A stretch of DNA of 50,568 nt from Spirochaetales bacterium (GTDB lineage: Bacteria; Spirochaetota; Spirochaetia; SZUA-6; JAFGRV01), in NCBI GenBank assembly GCA_016937215.1, contig JAFGWI010000233.1, positions 1 to 50,568 of the forward strand, read 5' to 3'. Shown here piece after piece: positions 1-8,225 of this stretch (within the stretch, counting starts at the first letter, position 1; each line of letters opens with the position of its first letter). A model generated the notes under the pieces. That model ran no database searches and was not told the origin of the DNA. It was given only the letters and a program-made list of their open reading frames with translations. The position numbers and the translations under genes are program-made.

Positions 1-106
1 AACAAGCTGAAACCCGGAGCCGCGACTATTCGCGGCGAGGATTTTGGAGCGAAGCGGAACTGCGTAAAGCCCGGCCTGCCATGCCCCTGGGCGGCAGGCA
101 ACGCCC
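1..106 (+). repeat. Dispersed hairpin repeat, copy A (5' end cut by window)
   Basis: This is the right-hand part of the repeat family described in the findings. It reads AACCCGGAG, a hairpin (GCCGCG, loop ACTATT, CGCGGC), GAGGATTTTGGAGCGAAGCGG, then the core AAAGCCCGGCC. The end module is CCTGCC, loop, GGCAGG, followed by CAACGCCC. The end module is almost identical to that of copy B near 10.9 kb. The rest of the gap to 322 holds no recognisable gene. Confidence 0.75.
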
Positions 107-322
107 TGAATCTTCGATTTCAGAAGGCAATAATCATCAAAAAGCTCAGCAAAATGATGATTTATGTGAAGCTTTGTCTTTTGATGCCTTGAAATAACAT
201 CGGAAACTTTATAAATTGTTAGCTATTCGAGACTCTGGCCGAACTGGGATTTTTCAGGTGCCATGCTGTTTCGAATAGATTATATTGTTTATATGTAAAA
301 TCACGGGTGATTGAGGTTTGTT

Positions 323-1309
323 ATGTATGTTGATGAAAATTCCTTAGAAAATTTGGTAAAAAATAAAAATGTGCTTTTAATCAGCTGTTTTAGCGAGATA
401 TCAAAACGGATTGTGGGTCAGAAAGACATGGTGAAGGGGATTTTTATGGGAATTCTAGCTGGAGGGCATGTGCTGCTTGAGGGTGTGCCAGGCTTGGCCA
501 AGACTTTGGTTATCAAGACTGTGGCTGATGTGATTGATGCCAGCTTTAAGCGAATTCAGTTTACACCCGATTTGTTGCCAGCTGACTTGGTGGGTACCAT
601 GATTTACCGGCCCCAAACCGGTGAATTTGTACCTCGCAAAGGGCCGGTTTTTTCCAACATTATTCTTGCTGATGAAATTAACCGGGCGCCGGCCAAGGTG
701 CAGTCAGCTTTGCTTGAAGCCATGCAGGAAAGGCAGGTTACCCTGGGTGATCAGACCTTTCATCTGGATGAGCCTTTTTTTGTTCTGGCGACCCAGAATC
801 CCATTGAGCAAGAGGGTACTTATCCTTTACCTGAGGCCCAGCTCGATCGTTTTATTTTGAAAATTCGCGTAAACTATCCTGATTTTCAGGATGAAGTGGG
901 AATTTTGAAGTTAATTGGTATTGATCATGATATTAGTGTCAGGAGTATTTTGAATAAATATCACTTGAAGGAAATTCGCGATGTGATTGACCGGATAAGT
1001 GTGGATGAGCGTGTAATGGAGTATATTGTGTCTCTGGTTTCATTAAGCCGGCAAAAGCCAGGTGAAAAAAGCGGGTTTTTACGTTTTATAGAATTCGGTG
1101 CTTCTCCCCGGGCTTCTTTGTATTTGCTTCGATGCGCTAAGGTAAATGCATTTTTTGAAGGACGTGTTTTTGTCATTCCCGAGGATATAAAGAAAGTGGC
1201 CCAGGATGTTCTTCGCCACCGAATCATTCTGAATTATGAAGCGGAGTCGGAGGGGTTGGAAACAGAAGATATTATTTCAGAAATGTTGGGTTTTGTACCG
1301 GTTCCCTGA
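323..1309 (+). CDS. moxR: MoxR-family AAA+ ATPase
   Basis: MoxR-type AAA+ ATPase, a cytoplasmic chaperone-like ATPase thought to act on vWA-domain partners. Walker A is GVPGLAKT (about residues 54-61). Walker B is ILADEINRAP, and the sensor region reads ATQNPIEQEGTYPLPEAQLD. Length (328 residues) is usual for the family. I prefer ATG 323 over an upstream in-frame TTG at 311, because GAGG at 313-316 gives a 6-base spacing to the ATG. It is the first gene of a tightly packed operon with DUF58, vWA and TPR genes, the normal MoxR/Bat context. In other bacteria the operon is tied to envelope stress or aerotolerance; the client here is unknown. Confidence 0.95.
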   Translation: MYVDENSLENLVKNKNVLLISCFSEISKRIVGQKDMVKGIFMGILAGGHVLLEGVPGLAKTLVIKTVADVIDASFKRIQFTPDLLPADLVGTMIYRPQTGEFVPRKGPVFSNIILADEINRAPAKVQSALLEAMQERQVTLGDQTFHLDEPFFVLATQNPIEQEGTYPLPEAQLDRFILKIRVNYPDFQDEVGILKLIGIDHDISVRSILNKYHLKEIRDVIDRISVDERVMEYIVSLVSLSRQKPGEKSGFLRFIEFGASPRASLYLLRCAKVNAFFEGRVFVIPEDIKKVAQDVLRHRIILNYEAESEGLETEDIISEMLGFVPVP

Positions 1310-1312
1310 TAA

Positions 1313-2194
1313 ATGAAAAAAGATAAATTTTTTGAAAAAGTAAAGCGACTCGAAATTTTTGCTTCAAAGCTGGCTGTTGAAATGATGGCTGGAAATTTTA
1401 AATCCGCTTTCAAGGGACAGGGAATCGAATTTGATGAGGTTCGTGAATACACTCCTGGCGATGACACCCGGTTGATCGACTGGAATGTGACTTCCCGCAT
1501 GGGGATTCCCTTTACAAAGACTTTTCGTGAAGAAAGGGAGATGACCCTTTTTTTCGGAGTGGACGTGTCTGCTTCCTTATTCGCTGCCGGTTCCCAGGAT
1601 ATATCCAAGATTCGCCAGGTTCAGTTGATTTTCGCGATTTTATCGATTTCGGCTGTATTGCAGCATGACAAGGTCGGTGCTTTGTTTTTTTCCGACCAGC
1701 TGGAAAAATGGGTGCAGCCTTCGCAAGGGCGAAAGCATATTCTTCGTTTGATTCATGATTTGCTGAAGATAAAGCCGGAAGGAATCGGCAGCGAATTGGG
1801 ACGCGCCTTACGAACCATGGACGAGAGCATGAAACGCCGTGGGGTTTGCATTATTATTTCCGATTTTAAGACCTCTCAATATGAAAAGGAATTATCCCTT
1901 TTAGCCCGAAAGCATGATGTGATTGCCATCAAGATTTTCGATTCAAATGATGTTGTTTTTCCACCAATGGGTTTTTTGGAAATGCGGGATGTGGAGTCCG
2001 ATGATATTATCCTGACTTTCGGTCGTTCAAAAGCCTTTCGCGAGGAGTTCAAGGCTTTTGAAGAACATGAGCATATGTACTGGAAAAGGCTTTGCCGCAG
2101 TTTGAATGTGGATACCCTGGAAATTGAAACCTCCGATGATCCGGCATTAAAGATGTTTCAGTTTTTTCAAAAGAGGAAACGGCGATGGCGATAA
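1313..2194 (+). CDS. DUF58 protein (vWA-like, MoxR partner)
   Basis: DUF58-family protein of 293 residues, starting 3 bases after the moxR stop. The family signature is clear near residues 38-70: EFDEVREYTPGDDTRLIDWN, then a segment ending in REEREMTLFFGVDVSAS. The last part carries a vWA-like DxSxS metal-site motif. No signal peptide or membrane span is visible, so it is probably cytoplasmic. DUF58 proteins almost always sit beside MoxR and are presumed to be its partner or substrate adaptor. The 3' end overlaps the next gene by 10 bases, suggesting translational coupling. Confidence 0.93.
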   Translation: MKKDKFFEKVKRLEIFASKLAVEMMAGNFKSAFKGQGIEFDEVREYTPGDDTRLIDWNVTSRMGIPFTKTFREEREMTLFFGVDVSASLFAAGSQDISKIRQVQLIFAILSISAVLQHDKVGALFFSDQLEKWVQPSQGRKHILRLIHDLLKIKPEGIGSELGRALRTMDESMKRRGVCIIISDFKTSQYEKELSLLARKHDVIAIKIFDSNDVVFPPMGFLEMRDVESDDIILTFGRSKAFREEFKAFEEHEHMYWKRLCRSLNVDTLEIETSDDPALKMFQFFQKRKRRWR

Positions 2195-3078
2195 GAATTG
2201 GTTTTTTTCTTTGCGCGTTGTTTTGTTCTGTTTCGCTTTTTTGCAGTGATGATTTAACGCCTTTTATAAAATATAAATCCTTTATTCCTCCGAATTATTA
2301 TGTTGGAGACGAGGTGGCTTTGTGGATTCGTTGTCAGGGTATTGGCGCGTCTGATTTAAAGAAGCCGGAAAACCTTTTTAAAGATCAATGGTATGAGATC
2401 CTGAAAATCGATATTCGACAGGTCGAACCTGAGGTATTTGAAATTGAAATTAATTTTCGAGCTTTCAAGCCAGGGCTCATGAATTTACCGGTGATTAATT
2501 TAGGTAGGTATTATATACCTGAGGTTGAAATAAACACCCATTCCATTTTTGATATTGGCGTAAAGGAAGAAATCCGGCCGCCTCGCGGTCAGATGTATTT
2601 CCCCTATACCTGGATAAGGCTTTTGTTGTTTGTGTTTTTTATCATTGGCTTGCCTTTTGCTTTGTTTTTTTTAGGACGTTATTTATTCCGTTATTATGTT
2701 CGTTGGGAGCGTTACCGCCGCTTACGCTTTCCTCGCAATAAATTGCTCCGGGGTTTTAAGCGATTAAGACGCCGTATGGGGGAGATTGATGTTCGAGAAT
2801 TTTGTATTCATTTTGTGGATCTTTTTAAAACCTATTTGTCCGAAAGATTTACTTCAAAAATACTTAATATGACAACCTGTGAAGTTGGGGCTTTATTGGA
2901 AGCAGAAGCTTTAGGCCGCGATATGATCGACACCATAGAGAGTTTGCTGAAACTGGCAGACCTTGTTAAGTTTAGCGGTAAAATAATCGAGCGTGATGAA
3001 ATGCAGGTTTTTCTTGATGAAGGGGAGAAAATAAGTTTGAAATTGGAAGACGAGGCCTTGAAAAATGTGGACCTTTGA
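2185..3078 (+). CDS. Bat-operon membrane protein with signal peptide
   Basis: Exported single-span protein of 297 residues in the Bat operon. It has a signal peptide (about residues 1-20, ending in VSLFCS), an extracytoplasmic beta-rich region to about residue 140, one membrane span (about 144-166) and a basic, helical cytoplasmic tail. That layout matches the DUF4381/BatD-like proteins that usually sit between DUF58 and the vWA genes, but I cannot assign the family with certainty. It starts inside the DUF58 gene and overlaps the following vWA gene by 14 bases. Confidence 0.75.
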   Translation: MAIRIGFFLCALFCSVSLFCSDDLTPFIKYKSFIPPNYYVGDEVALWIRCQGIGASDLKKPENLFKDQWYEILKIDIRQVEPEVFEIEINFRAFKPGLMNLPVINLGRYYIPEVEINTHSIFDIGVKEEIRPPRGQMYFPYTWIRLLLFVFFIIGLPFALFFLGRYLFRYYVRWERYRRLRFPRNKLLRGFKRLRRRMGEIDVREFCIHFVDLFKTYLSERFTSKILNMTTCEVGALLEAEALGRDMIDTIESLLKLADLVKFSGKIIERDEMQVFLDEGEKISLKLEDEALKNVDL

Positions 3079-4060
3079 CGCGCCTTTTGGCTTGCTCCTA
3101 TTAGTTTTTGTTCCGATGGGAATATTTTTTGTCCATTTTTGGTCGTTGCGGGGTAATATCATCAATTTCAGTTTTAATTACTGGAAAAAGGATTCTTTTG
3201 AGCCTCACTTTGGCATAGTTAAAATAATCTGGATCGTTTTATGGGTGTTTTTTTGGACAGGCTTTGTTTTTTTTATTCTGGCTTTTTCCAAACCCTATAG
3301 TGTTGTGAAAGAAAAGATATTTCTAGGTTCTGGTGTGGATATGATTTTTGTGCTTGATGAATCGCCCAGTATGACAGCGCCGGATTTTGAGCCCAACCGA
3401 TTTCAGGCGGCCAAAGCGGTGTTGCGGAATTTCATTAACCGCCGAGTAAATGACAGAATTGGTCTTGTTACCTTTTCATCAGATGCTGTGCTCAGAGTGC
3501 CGCCGACATTGGATTATCAAACTTTACTTAACGCGATAAATCATTTAAAAATCATGGAATTGGGGGAAGGAACTGCGATAGGAATGGGGATTGGTGTGGC
3601 TTCTGTTCATTTGAACAGGATGACTGCTGTGGACAAAGTGATTGTTGTGCTTACTGATGGAATAAATAACGAAGGTGAAGTGTCGCCTCTGGAAGCAGCC
3701 GAATTGGCGGAAAAATTAGGTATTCGTGTTTATACAATTGGTATTGGGCGTCAGAGTATGGTCAGCTGGGAATTGGCTGATCCTGAATCAGGTGTAATTC
3801 GAAATATGTCCAGCCAGGGTTTTGATGAAAAATTGCTGATGAGGGTCGCCAATATGGCTAATGGTGAATATTTTTATGCAGGAAACCCCCAGTCTTTGAA
3901 TTATATTTTTGATAAAATTGATTCTTTGGAAAAAACTGAAAAGCGATTCAGGGTTCATGTTGAAAAGAGGTATCACTATCAGTTGTTGACACTTTTTGGG
4001 TTTTTATTGGTTTTGCTTCATTTTGTTTTCCGTAAATGGATTTTCCGGGAGGTTTTTTAG
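3065..4060 (+). CDS. batA: BatA-like vWA-domain membrane protein
   Basis: Membrane-anchored vWA protein, 331 residues. Two N-terminal membrane spans (about 7-25 and 53-75) are followed by a vWA domain, with a last span near the C-terminus (about 310-326). The MIDAS metal site is intact: D98, S100 and S102 in VLDESPSM, Thr in EGTAIG, and Asp in LTDGINNEGE. This is the BatA layout (spans, vWA, C-terminal anchor). It is probably a partner of the MoxR ATPase at the inner membrane. The start overlaps the preceding gene; the next gene follows after 3 bases. Confidence 0.9.
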   Translation: MWTFDAPFGLLLLVFVPMGIFFVHFWSLRGNIINFSFNYWKKDSFEPHFGIVKIIWIVLWVFFWTGFVFFILAFSKPYSVVKEKIFLGSGVDMIFVLDESPSMTAPDFEPNRFQAAKAVLRNFINRRVNDRIGLVTFSSDAVLRVPPTLDYQTLLNAINHLKIMELGEGTAIGMGIGVASVHLNRMTAVDKVIVVLTDGINNEGEVSPLEAAELAEKLGIRVYTIGIGRQSMVSWELADPESGVIRNMSSQGFDEKLLMRVANMANGEYFYAGNPQSLNYIFDKIDSLEKTEKRFRVHVEKRYHYQLLTLFGFLLVLLHFVFRKWIFREVF

Positions 4061-4063
4061 TCC

Positions 4064-5050
4064 ATGATCATCAACGAACCTTTCATGTTGCTTTTAAATC
4101 TGCTTGTTTTACCTCTCGGTTTATTGGCTTTTTATAATTATAAATCCGGCAAGGATAATATTGATAAAGCAGGAGTAGGTGAAGATACACATGAACTTAA
4201 AGAAGTATTTATAGTTAAAAATTTTTTTACTTATATTTGTATGATGTTTTTTATTATTACCATTAGCCTGGCATTATCAGATATTCGCTGGGGTAATAAA
4301 CGGATTGAGGACAGCAGGAATAAATATGAATTGACTTTTTTGCTCGATGTTTCGCGTAGTATGCTCGCGAAGGATGTCAAATCCAGCCGGCTGGATGCCG
4401 CGACTGAAGCTGTAAAATATTTGATGCAAAATATAAAAAACGCGGATTTCAGCATGATTGTATTTAAAGGACAGGCGGTGCGACTTTGGCCTGCAACAGG
4501 AGATGTGAATGCTGTTGATCTATTTTTGAAAAATTTATCTCCCGGAGTCATCAGCACAGCTGGGACGGATATTAGTAAGGCAATACAATTAGGAATTGAT
4601 AGTTTTGTTTTACCGGCAAGGTATAAAGCCATGGTTTTAATTACAGATGGTGAAAATTTGAGTGGTGATCCATTGGCTGCCGCGGATATGGCCCGAAAAC
4701 GCAATATTCCGATTATTACAATTTTAATGGCAACAGAGATAGGAACTGATATCCGTCTTGATAATGGAGAGTATATTGTGAACGCTCAGGGGCGAAGGGT
4801 TTATTCTTCTCCTGATATGAAAATGGTGAAAGGGATAGCGCGAAATTCCCAGGGAAAGCTTTATGATTATAATAATTACAAAAATATTTCCAAAGATTTA
4901 TTGGGTATTTTAACAGGTTTTGATGATGTGAATTTGGGTAAAGGATTACAGGCGGTAAAAGAAGAAGCTTATCCTTTTTTTGTCTTATTTGGTTGTTTTT
5001 TTCTTGTTTTGATGCTAATAGTCAGGGTGTGGCCATGGCAAAAAAAATAA
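4064..5050 (+). CDS. batB: BatB-like vWA-domain membrane protein
   Basis: Second vWA membrane protein, 328 residues, paralogous to the gene before it. N-terminal spans lie at about 7-25 and 53-72. The MIDAS motif is D95, S97 and S99 in LLDVSRSM, followed by GTDIS and ITDGENLSG. A C-terminal span ends at the last residues (LFGCFFLVLMLIVRVW). The SD GGGAGG lies just upstream at 4048-4053. Two adjacent vWA genes are the normal BatA-BatB arrangement. The 3' end overlaps the TPR gene that follows. Confidence 0.9.
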   Translation: MIINEPFMLLLNLLVLPLGLLAFYNYKSGKDNIDKAGVGEDTHELKEVFIVKNFFTYICMMFFIITISLALSDIRWGNKRIEDSRNKYELTFLLDVSRSMLAKDVKSSRLDAATEAVKYLMQNIKNADFSMIVFKGQAVRLWPATGDVNAVDLFLKNLSPGVISTAGTDISKAIQLGIDSFVLPARYKAMVLITDGENLSGDPLAAADMARKRNIPIITILMATEIGTDIRLDNGEYIVNAQGRRVYSSPDMKMVKGIARNSQGKLYDYNNYKNISKDLLGILTGFDDVNLGKGLQAVKEEAYPFFVLFGCFFLVLMLIVRVWPWQKK

Positions 5051-5757
5051 TTTCTTTTATTAAGGCTCTTGTAAAACTGAGATTTTGCAAGAATCAGAAA
5101 AATGGTGAGCAAGTTAATTTAAAACCTGATAATAAGTTATTAATTTTCAGCTGTCTGCTGTTTGCTAATGTCAGGACTTTTGCAATTAGCTCTATTGTAT
5201 TTATGTTTTCCTTATCCTCCTGTTCGGTCATTTTTCGTGAGCCTTTGCTTGATGTTGTTGACGGAAACGCGAAATTTGCCACTGGTAATTATAATGAGGC
5301 AACGATAAGCTACTTGAAGGCCAGAAAAATTACCCAAAATCATCCTCTTATCGATTATAACATTGGTAATGTTTACTACGCTTTGGGTGAAACATCGGCC
5401 AGTATTGCTGAGTTGCAATCCGCAAGCAGCTCCCATGATACTGAGCTTAGATATCGCGGACATTTTAATCTGGGTATCATTAATTTTGAACAGAATCGTT
5501 TTCTTGAAGCCATTAGTCATTTTATAGATGCCTTGCGGATCAAGCCAAAGGACATCGATGCGAAAGTTAATCTTGAACTGGCGATCAGAGAACTGGATAA
5601 ACATAACTCCCTTGATCATGATGAATCGGAGCAAAGGGGTGTTGTTCCTTTGACCGCGGATGAGAAAAAAATATTCGATAAAATACTAAAAAAGGAGGAG
5701 CGAATTTGGAAGTCCCTTTTACCTGGTTCCGCTTCGCAAGACAAAGAAGACTGGTAG
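5035..5757 (+). CDS. batC: BatC-like TPR lipoprotein with repeat-derived N-terminus
   Basis: TPR protein, 240 residues from ATG 5035, which overlaps the batB-like gene by 16 bases and has AGGG 7 bases upstream. The hydrophobic stretch ISSIVFMFSLSSC contains a lipobox-like LSSC (C63), so it may be a lipoprotein. TPR-like helices run from about residue 78 (ATGNYNEATISYLKA, FNLGIINFEQNRFLEAISHF). Residues about 15-52 are encoded by DNA that matches an intergenic repeat at 11.2 kb and another at 50.4 kb (see findings). The N-terminal region before the lipobox is therefore unusually long. A later start giving a short signal peptide cannot be excluded. Confidence 0.8.
   Translation: MAKKIISFIKALVKLRFCKNQKNGEQVNLKPDNKLLIFSCLLFANVRTFAISSIVFMFSLSSCSVIFREPLLDVVDGNAKFATGNYNEATISYLKARKITQNHPLIDYNIGNVYYALGETSASIAELQSASSSHDTELRYRGHFNLGIINFEQNRFLEAISHFIDALRIKPKDIDAKVNLELAIRELDKHNSLDHDESEQRGVVPLTADEKKIFDKILKKEERIWKSLLPGSASQDKEDW
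5077..5190 (-). repeat. Repeat submodule inside the batC-like coding region
   Basis: This stretch aligns by eye over about 110 bases with 11178-11297. Both read GAG..TTTTGC, then GATAATAAGTTATTAAT, then GCTAATGT.AGGACTTTTG.AATT. The 17-base piece GATAATAAGTTATTAAT is exact at 5128-5144 and 11227-11243, and as its reverse complement at 50420-50436. It lies wholly inside a coding sequence and keeps the frame open. Strand is given relative to copy H at the end of the window. Confidence 0.7.
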
Positions 5758-6668
5758 TCCTGATTGTTTTTTTATCGATTTTTTGTGTGAGTTCAGGCTT
5801 CGCGGAAAAATCAAATCCTGAGAAACTGGTTCCTCTTGAACGTGTTTTGCAGGAAAATCATCCTCCTTTTTACAGGCAACCCGGATTTTATTTTTTTTCA
5901 TTGCCAGGTATTATATTTTTTATATCCGTGATCTTATCCAAGAGACTAAGGGCTAAAAATGTTCTTGTGGCTATTTTTTTTGCTTTTCCCCTGGTGTTGC
6001 TTTCGTCGCTCTATGAACCGCGGGAAGAGGTGCTGCGAAAAGCCTACGAGTTTTATGATAAAGGTGAATATGATAATGCTTGTCAGAGTTTTGTCGCCTC
6101 AGTAGATTCCTTTCCGAATTCAAAGTCATTAAAGCTTAATACAGCTTTGGCATTTTATCAGGCAAAGCAATTGGGAAAAGCGATAGGGTATTTACACCGG
6201 GTTTTAAAAACAGACCCGCTAGACTATCGAGCCTTTGGTTATTTAGCAATGTGGGAAAACAATTTTAAATTTTTCGCGATGAAGAAAAAAATCCCATTAA
6301 TAAATATGGATATCCTTTTTTGGTTTTTAATTGTTGTAATCAATGTGATTTTTGTTTTCGCGGGAATTTATTATTTGAAACATCAAGGTATTTGGCTGAT
6401 ATTGCTCATCACTAGTATAACTGTTTTTTTGATTATAGCGGTTGTCTTTGGTATAACCCTGTCTCAAACCTGGGAGGAGCTTGCTGTTTTAACTGTTAAG
6501 GAAGGGGATCTTAAGCGAATTCCTGTAAAAGAAGCCAGCAGCTGGGTAACCCTTCGGGAAGGTACGGTTTTTAAAGTTTTGGGCAAAGAGCAGGAATTGG
6601 TTCTGGTTGAGACCGACCTTGGTTTAAAAGGCTGGATTGATGAAAGTCTACTGGAGTTTTTACATTAA
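5706..6668 (+). CDS. batE: BatE-like TPR and SH3-domain membrane protein
   Basis: Membrane protein of 320 residues with a TTG start. A strong SD, AAGGAGG at 5692-5698, lies 7 bases before it, and no in-frame ATG fits the signal peptide. Order: signal-anchor (VVLIVFLSIFCVSSGFA), a second span near residue 65, TPR-like repeats (about 110-180), two more spans (about 205-250), then an SH3-like domain (about 258-320, with LREGTVFKVL and GWIDESLLEF). TPRs plus C-terminal SH3 is the usual BatE layout. It overlaps the previous gene by 52 bases, and its TAA shares one base with the next ATG. Confidence 0.83.
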   Translation: MEVPFTWFRFARQRRLVVLIVFLSIFCVSSGFAEKSNPEKLVPLERVLQENHPPFYRQPGFYFFSLPGIIFFISVILSKRLRAKNVLVAIFFAFPLVLLSSLYEPREEVLRKAYEFYDKGEYDNACQSFVASVDSFPNSKSLKLNTALAFYQAKQLGKAIGYLHRVLKTDPLDYRAFGYLAMWENNFKFFAMKKKIPLINMDILFWFLIVVINVIFVFAGIYYLKHQGIWLILLITSITVFLIIAVVFGITLSQTWEELAVLTVKEGDLKRIPVKEASSWVTLREGTVFKVLGKEQELVLVETDLGLKGWIDESLLEFLH

Positions 6669-7120
6669 TGGATTTTGGGAAAATACTAGATCAATGGGAC
6701 GAGCAAAAAAAATCAAAAAAAACAATACAAAATGATTTTAACAAAATCCTTGAAGAGTATTTACCGAGTGAAGATATTGTAGATCAAAAAAAAATTGATG
6801 AAAACAGGGCCCAGGATTTTTTATCTATTAAAGAAATCATCAACATGAAGATTGATAAAAGCTGCGATCTCCATGGTTTAACCCTTTCTGAAGCTAGGCA
6901 GAAAACCAATCAATTTATCCACTACTGCCATGGTCTTGGTTATAAGAAAATTCTGCTTATTCATGGTAAAGGCAGGCATTCGCTTGCCGATCCTGTGCTT
7001 CAGAAGGGTATTCGCCAATTCATTCAAAACCATTCGCTTGCGGGGCGTTGGGGTGTTGCTGATAAAAAAAACGGTGGGAACGGGGCTACCTGGGTATTGT
7101 TGCGCTATCGTTCTCGGTAA
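6668..7120 (+). CDS. Smr-domain protein
   Basis: Protein of 150 residues with a C-terminal Smr domain (about 58-150). The hallmark motifs are [18 protein letters not shown] and [10 protein letters not shown], which in this family form a putative nuclease or nucleic-acid-binding site. The N-terminal part is charged and contains no MutS domain, so this is a stand-alone Smr protein. It overlaps the previous stop by one base (TAATG), making it the last gene of the Bat-type operon. Its 3' end overlaps the end of convergent infA by 16 bases. Confidence 0.9.
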   Translation: MDFGKILDQWDEQKKSKKTIQNDFNKILEEYLPSEDIVDQKKIDENRAQDFLSIKEIINMKIDKSCDLHGLTLSEARQKTNQFIHYCHGLGYKKILLIHGKGRHSLADPVLQKGIRQFIQNHSLAGRWGVADKKNGGNGATWVLLRYRSR

Positions 7121-7323
7121 ATAATTCTTCCTCTTGTTAAATCATAGGGTGATAAAGCTACTCGCACCTTGTCTCCAGGTACAATACGTATATAATGCTT
7201 TCTCATTTTTCCCGATAAATGGGCTAGGATGACATGTCCATTTTCCAATTCAACTCGAAACATCGTATTGGGCAGTGATTCTTTAACGATTCCTTGTACT
7301 TCTATTGCTTCTTCTTTAGCCAA
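7105..7323 (-). CDS. infA: Translation initiation factor IF-1 (TTG start)
   Basis: IF-1, a 72-residue OB-fold protein that binds the 30S A site during initiation. The sequence [18 protein letters not shown], followed by [19 protein letters not shown] and a typical C-terminus, is unmistakable. The start is TTG: AAGGAG at 7334-7329 lies 5 bases upstream, and translation from it gives MAKEEAIE and exactly the usual 72-residue length. A longer reading from a start at 7362 would add 13 residues with no family support. The placement between the Bat operon and a DksA-like gene matches the Borrelia order as I recall it. Confidence 0.95.
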   Translation of the reverse strand: MAKEEAIEVQGIVKESLPNTMFRVELENGHVILAHLSGKMRKHYIRIVPGDKVRVALSPYDLTRGRIIYRER

Positions 7324-7340
7324 AATATCTCCTTGCCATG

Positions 7341-7369
7341 ATATTATGAGAAGCGATGACATTTGTCAA
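7341..7369 (-). promoter_or_regulatory. Putative sigma-70 promoter for infA
   Basis: On the minus strand, TTGACA (7369-7364) is followed after 17 bases by TAATAT (7346-7341). CATAAT at 15-base spacing is an overlapping alternative. The predicted start would lie only a few bases from the infA SD, so the leader would be very short, and this lowers confidence. Confidence 0.45.
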
Positions 7370-7375
7370 TTAACC

Positions 7376-7404
7376 TTGACAATTTTTTTAATATAGTCCA
7401 TATT
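7376..7404 (+). promoter_or_regulatory. Putative divergent promoter toward the DksA-like gene
   Basis: TTGACA at 7376-7381, a 17-base spacer and CATATT at 7399-7404 face right. Transcription from here would give a leader of about 220 bases before the DksA-like gene. With the infA -35 box it forms an inverted repeat, TTGTCAA TTAACC TTGACAA. The weak -10 box makes this tentative. The leader (7405-7634) shows no other feature I can name. Confidence 0.35.
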
Positions 7405-7634
7405 TCTCCTGCTTAATGGCATCACTAAAAACGCGAGATTCTGGGTTTTTAGCATACAGAAAATATCCTTGAAACATCAAGGGCATCTATGGAGAAAAAC
7501 TGTTTTTTATTTATAAATAAGTAAAATTGCCTTTTTATAAAGTTGAGTTCTAAATATGAGGTGGTTTTGTTATTATTCGTAAAAAAGATGGTTTTTATAG
7601 GTACTCTTAAAATATAAGAGATAGGAAGCCGTAA

Positions 7635-8015
7635 ATGGACAAAGAATTCATAAATAAAATGGAGAAGATTCTTCTTGATATGAAAGAAGAAATCTATTTG
7701 AAATTAGCTAGTGAGAATGAAGAATTCAAGGAGCTGATTGAAGATAAGGAACCCAAGGATTTGGCAGATCTTGCTGCTGATGATATTGACAAAGTTATGC
7801 TTAAAACCTTGGAAGCCCAGGATATAAAGACACTTCATCTGATAGATGGCGCGCTTTCAAGAATTGGTAATGGTTATTTTGGAAAATGCATGAAGTGCGG
7901 CGATAAAATACCTGAAGCGCGAATCGAAGCCATTCCTTATACTTTTATGTGTATAAAATGTAAATCCAGTGACGAAAAAAAACGGATGGTTTCTGACTTT
8001 TCAGAAAATGATTAA
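7635..8015 (+). CDS. dksA: DksA/TraR-family zinc-finger regulator
   Basis: DksA/TraR-type protein, 126 residues, which acts in the RNA polymerase secondary channel. An N-terminal helical hairpin is followed by a four-cysteine zinc finger (C85, C88, C106, C109; CMKCGD and CIKC). The GNGYFGKCMKCG approach is typical. The coiled-coil tip has EPKDLA (residues 39-44), an E-for-D version of the DxxDxA motif that matters for DksA activity. AGGA lies upstream in ATAGGAAGC. Position beside infA matches the spirochaete gene order. Confidence 0.88.
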   Translation: MDKEFINKMEKILLDMKEEIYLKLASENEEFKELIEDKEPKDLADLAADDIDKVMLKTLEAQDIKTLHLIDGALSRIGNGYFGKCMKCGDKIPEARIEAIPYTFMCIKCKSSDEKKRMVSDFSEND

Positions 8016-8225
8016 TCCTTCAAGTTTTTCTTGTCTTTTTTTTAAATAGTAATGTTACCTCAGGACTAACTGTAAATGAAAGAACATTTTCCAAATTAAA
8101 TTAGGATGGCTTGGCTGTTAAGAGTAAGCTATTCCAGAATTCCTGTTTTTAAAAAAATGATATAAGAAAAAGCACTTCTTAACTTTTATTTTTCTCATCC
8201 GATAAGTATTAGGAGGAGAAAAAAT

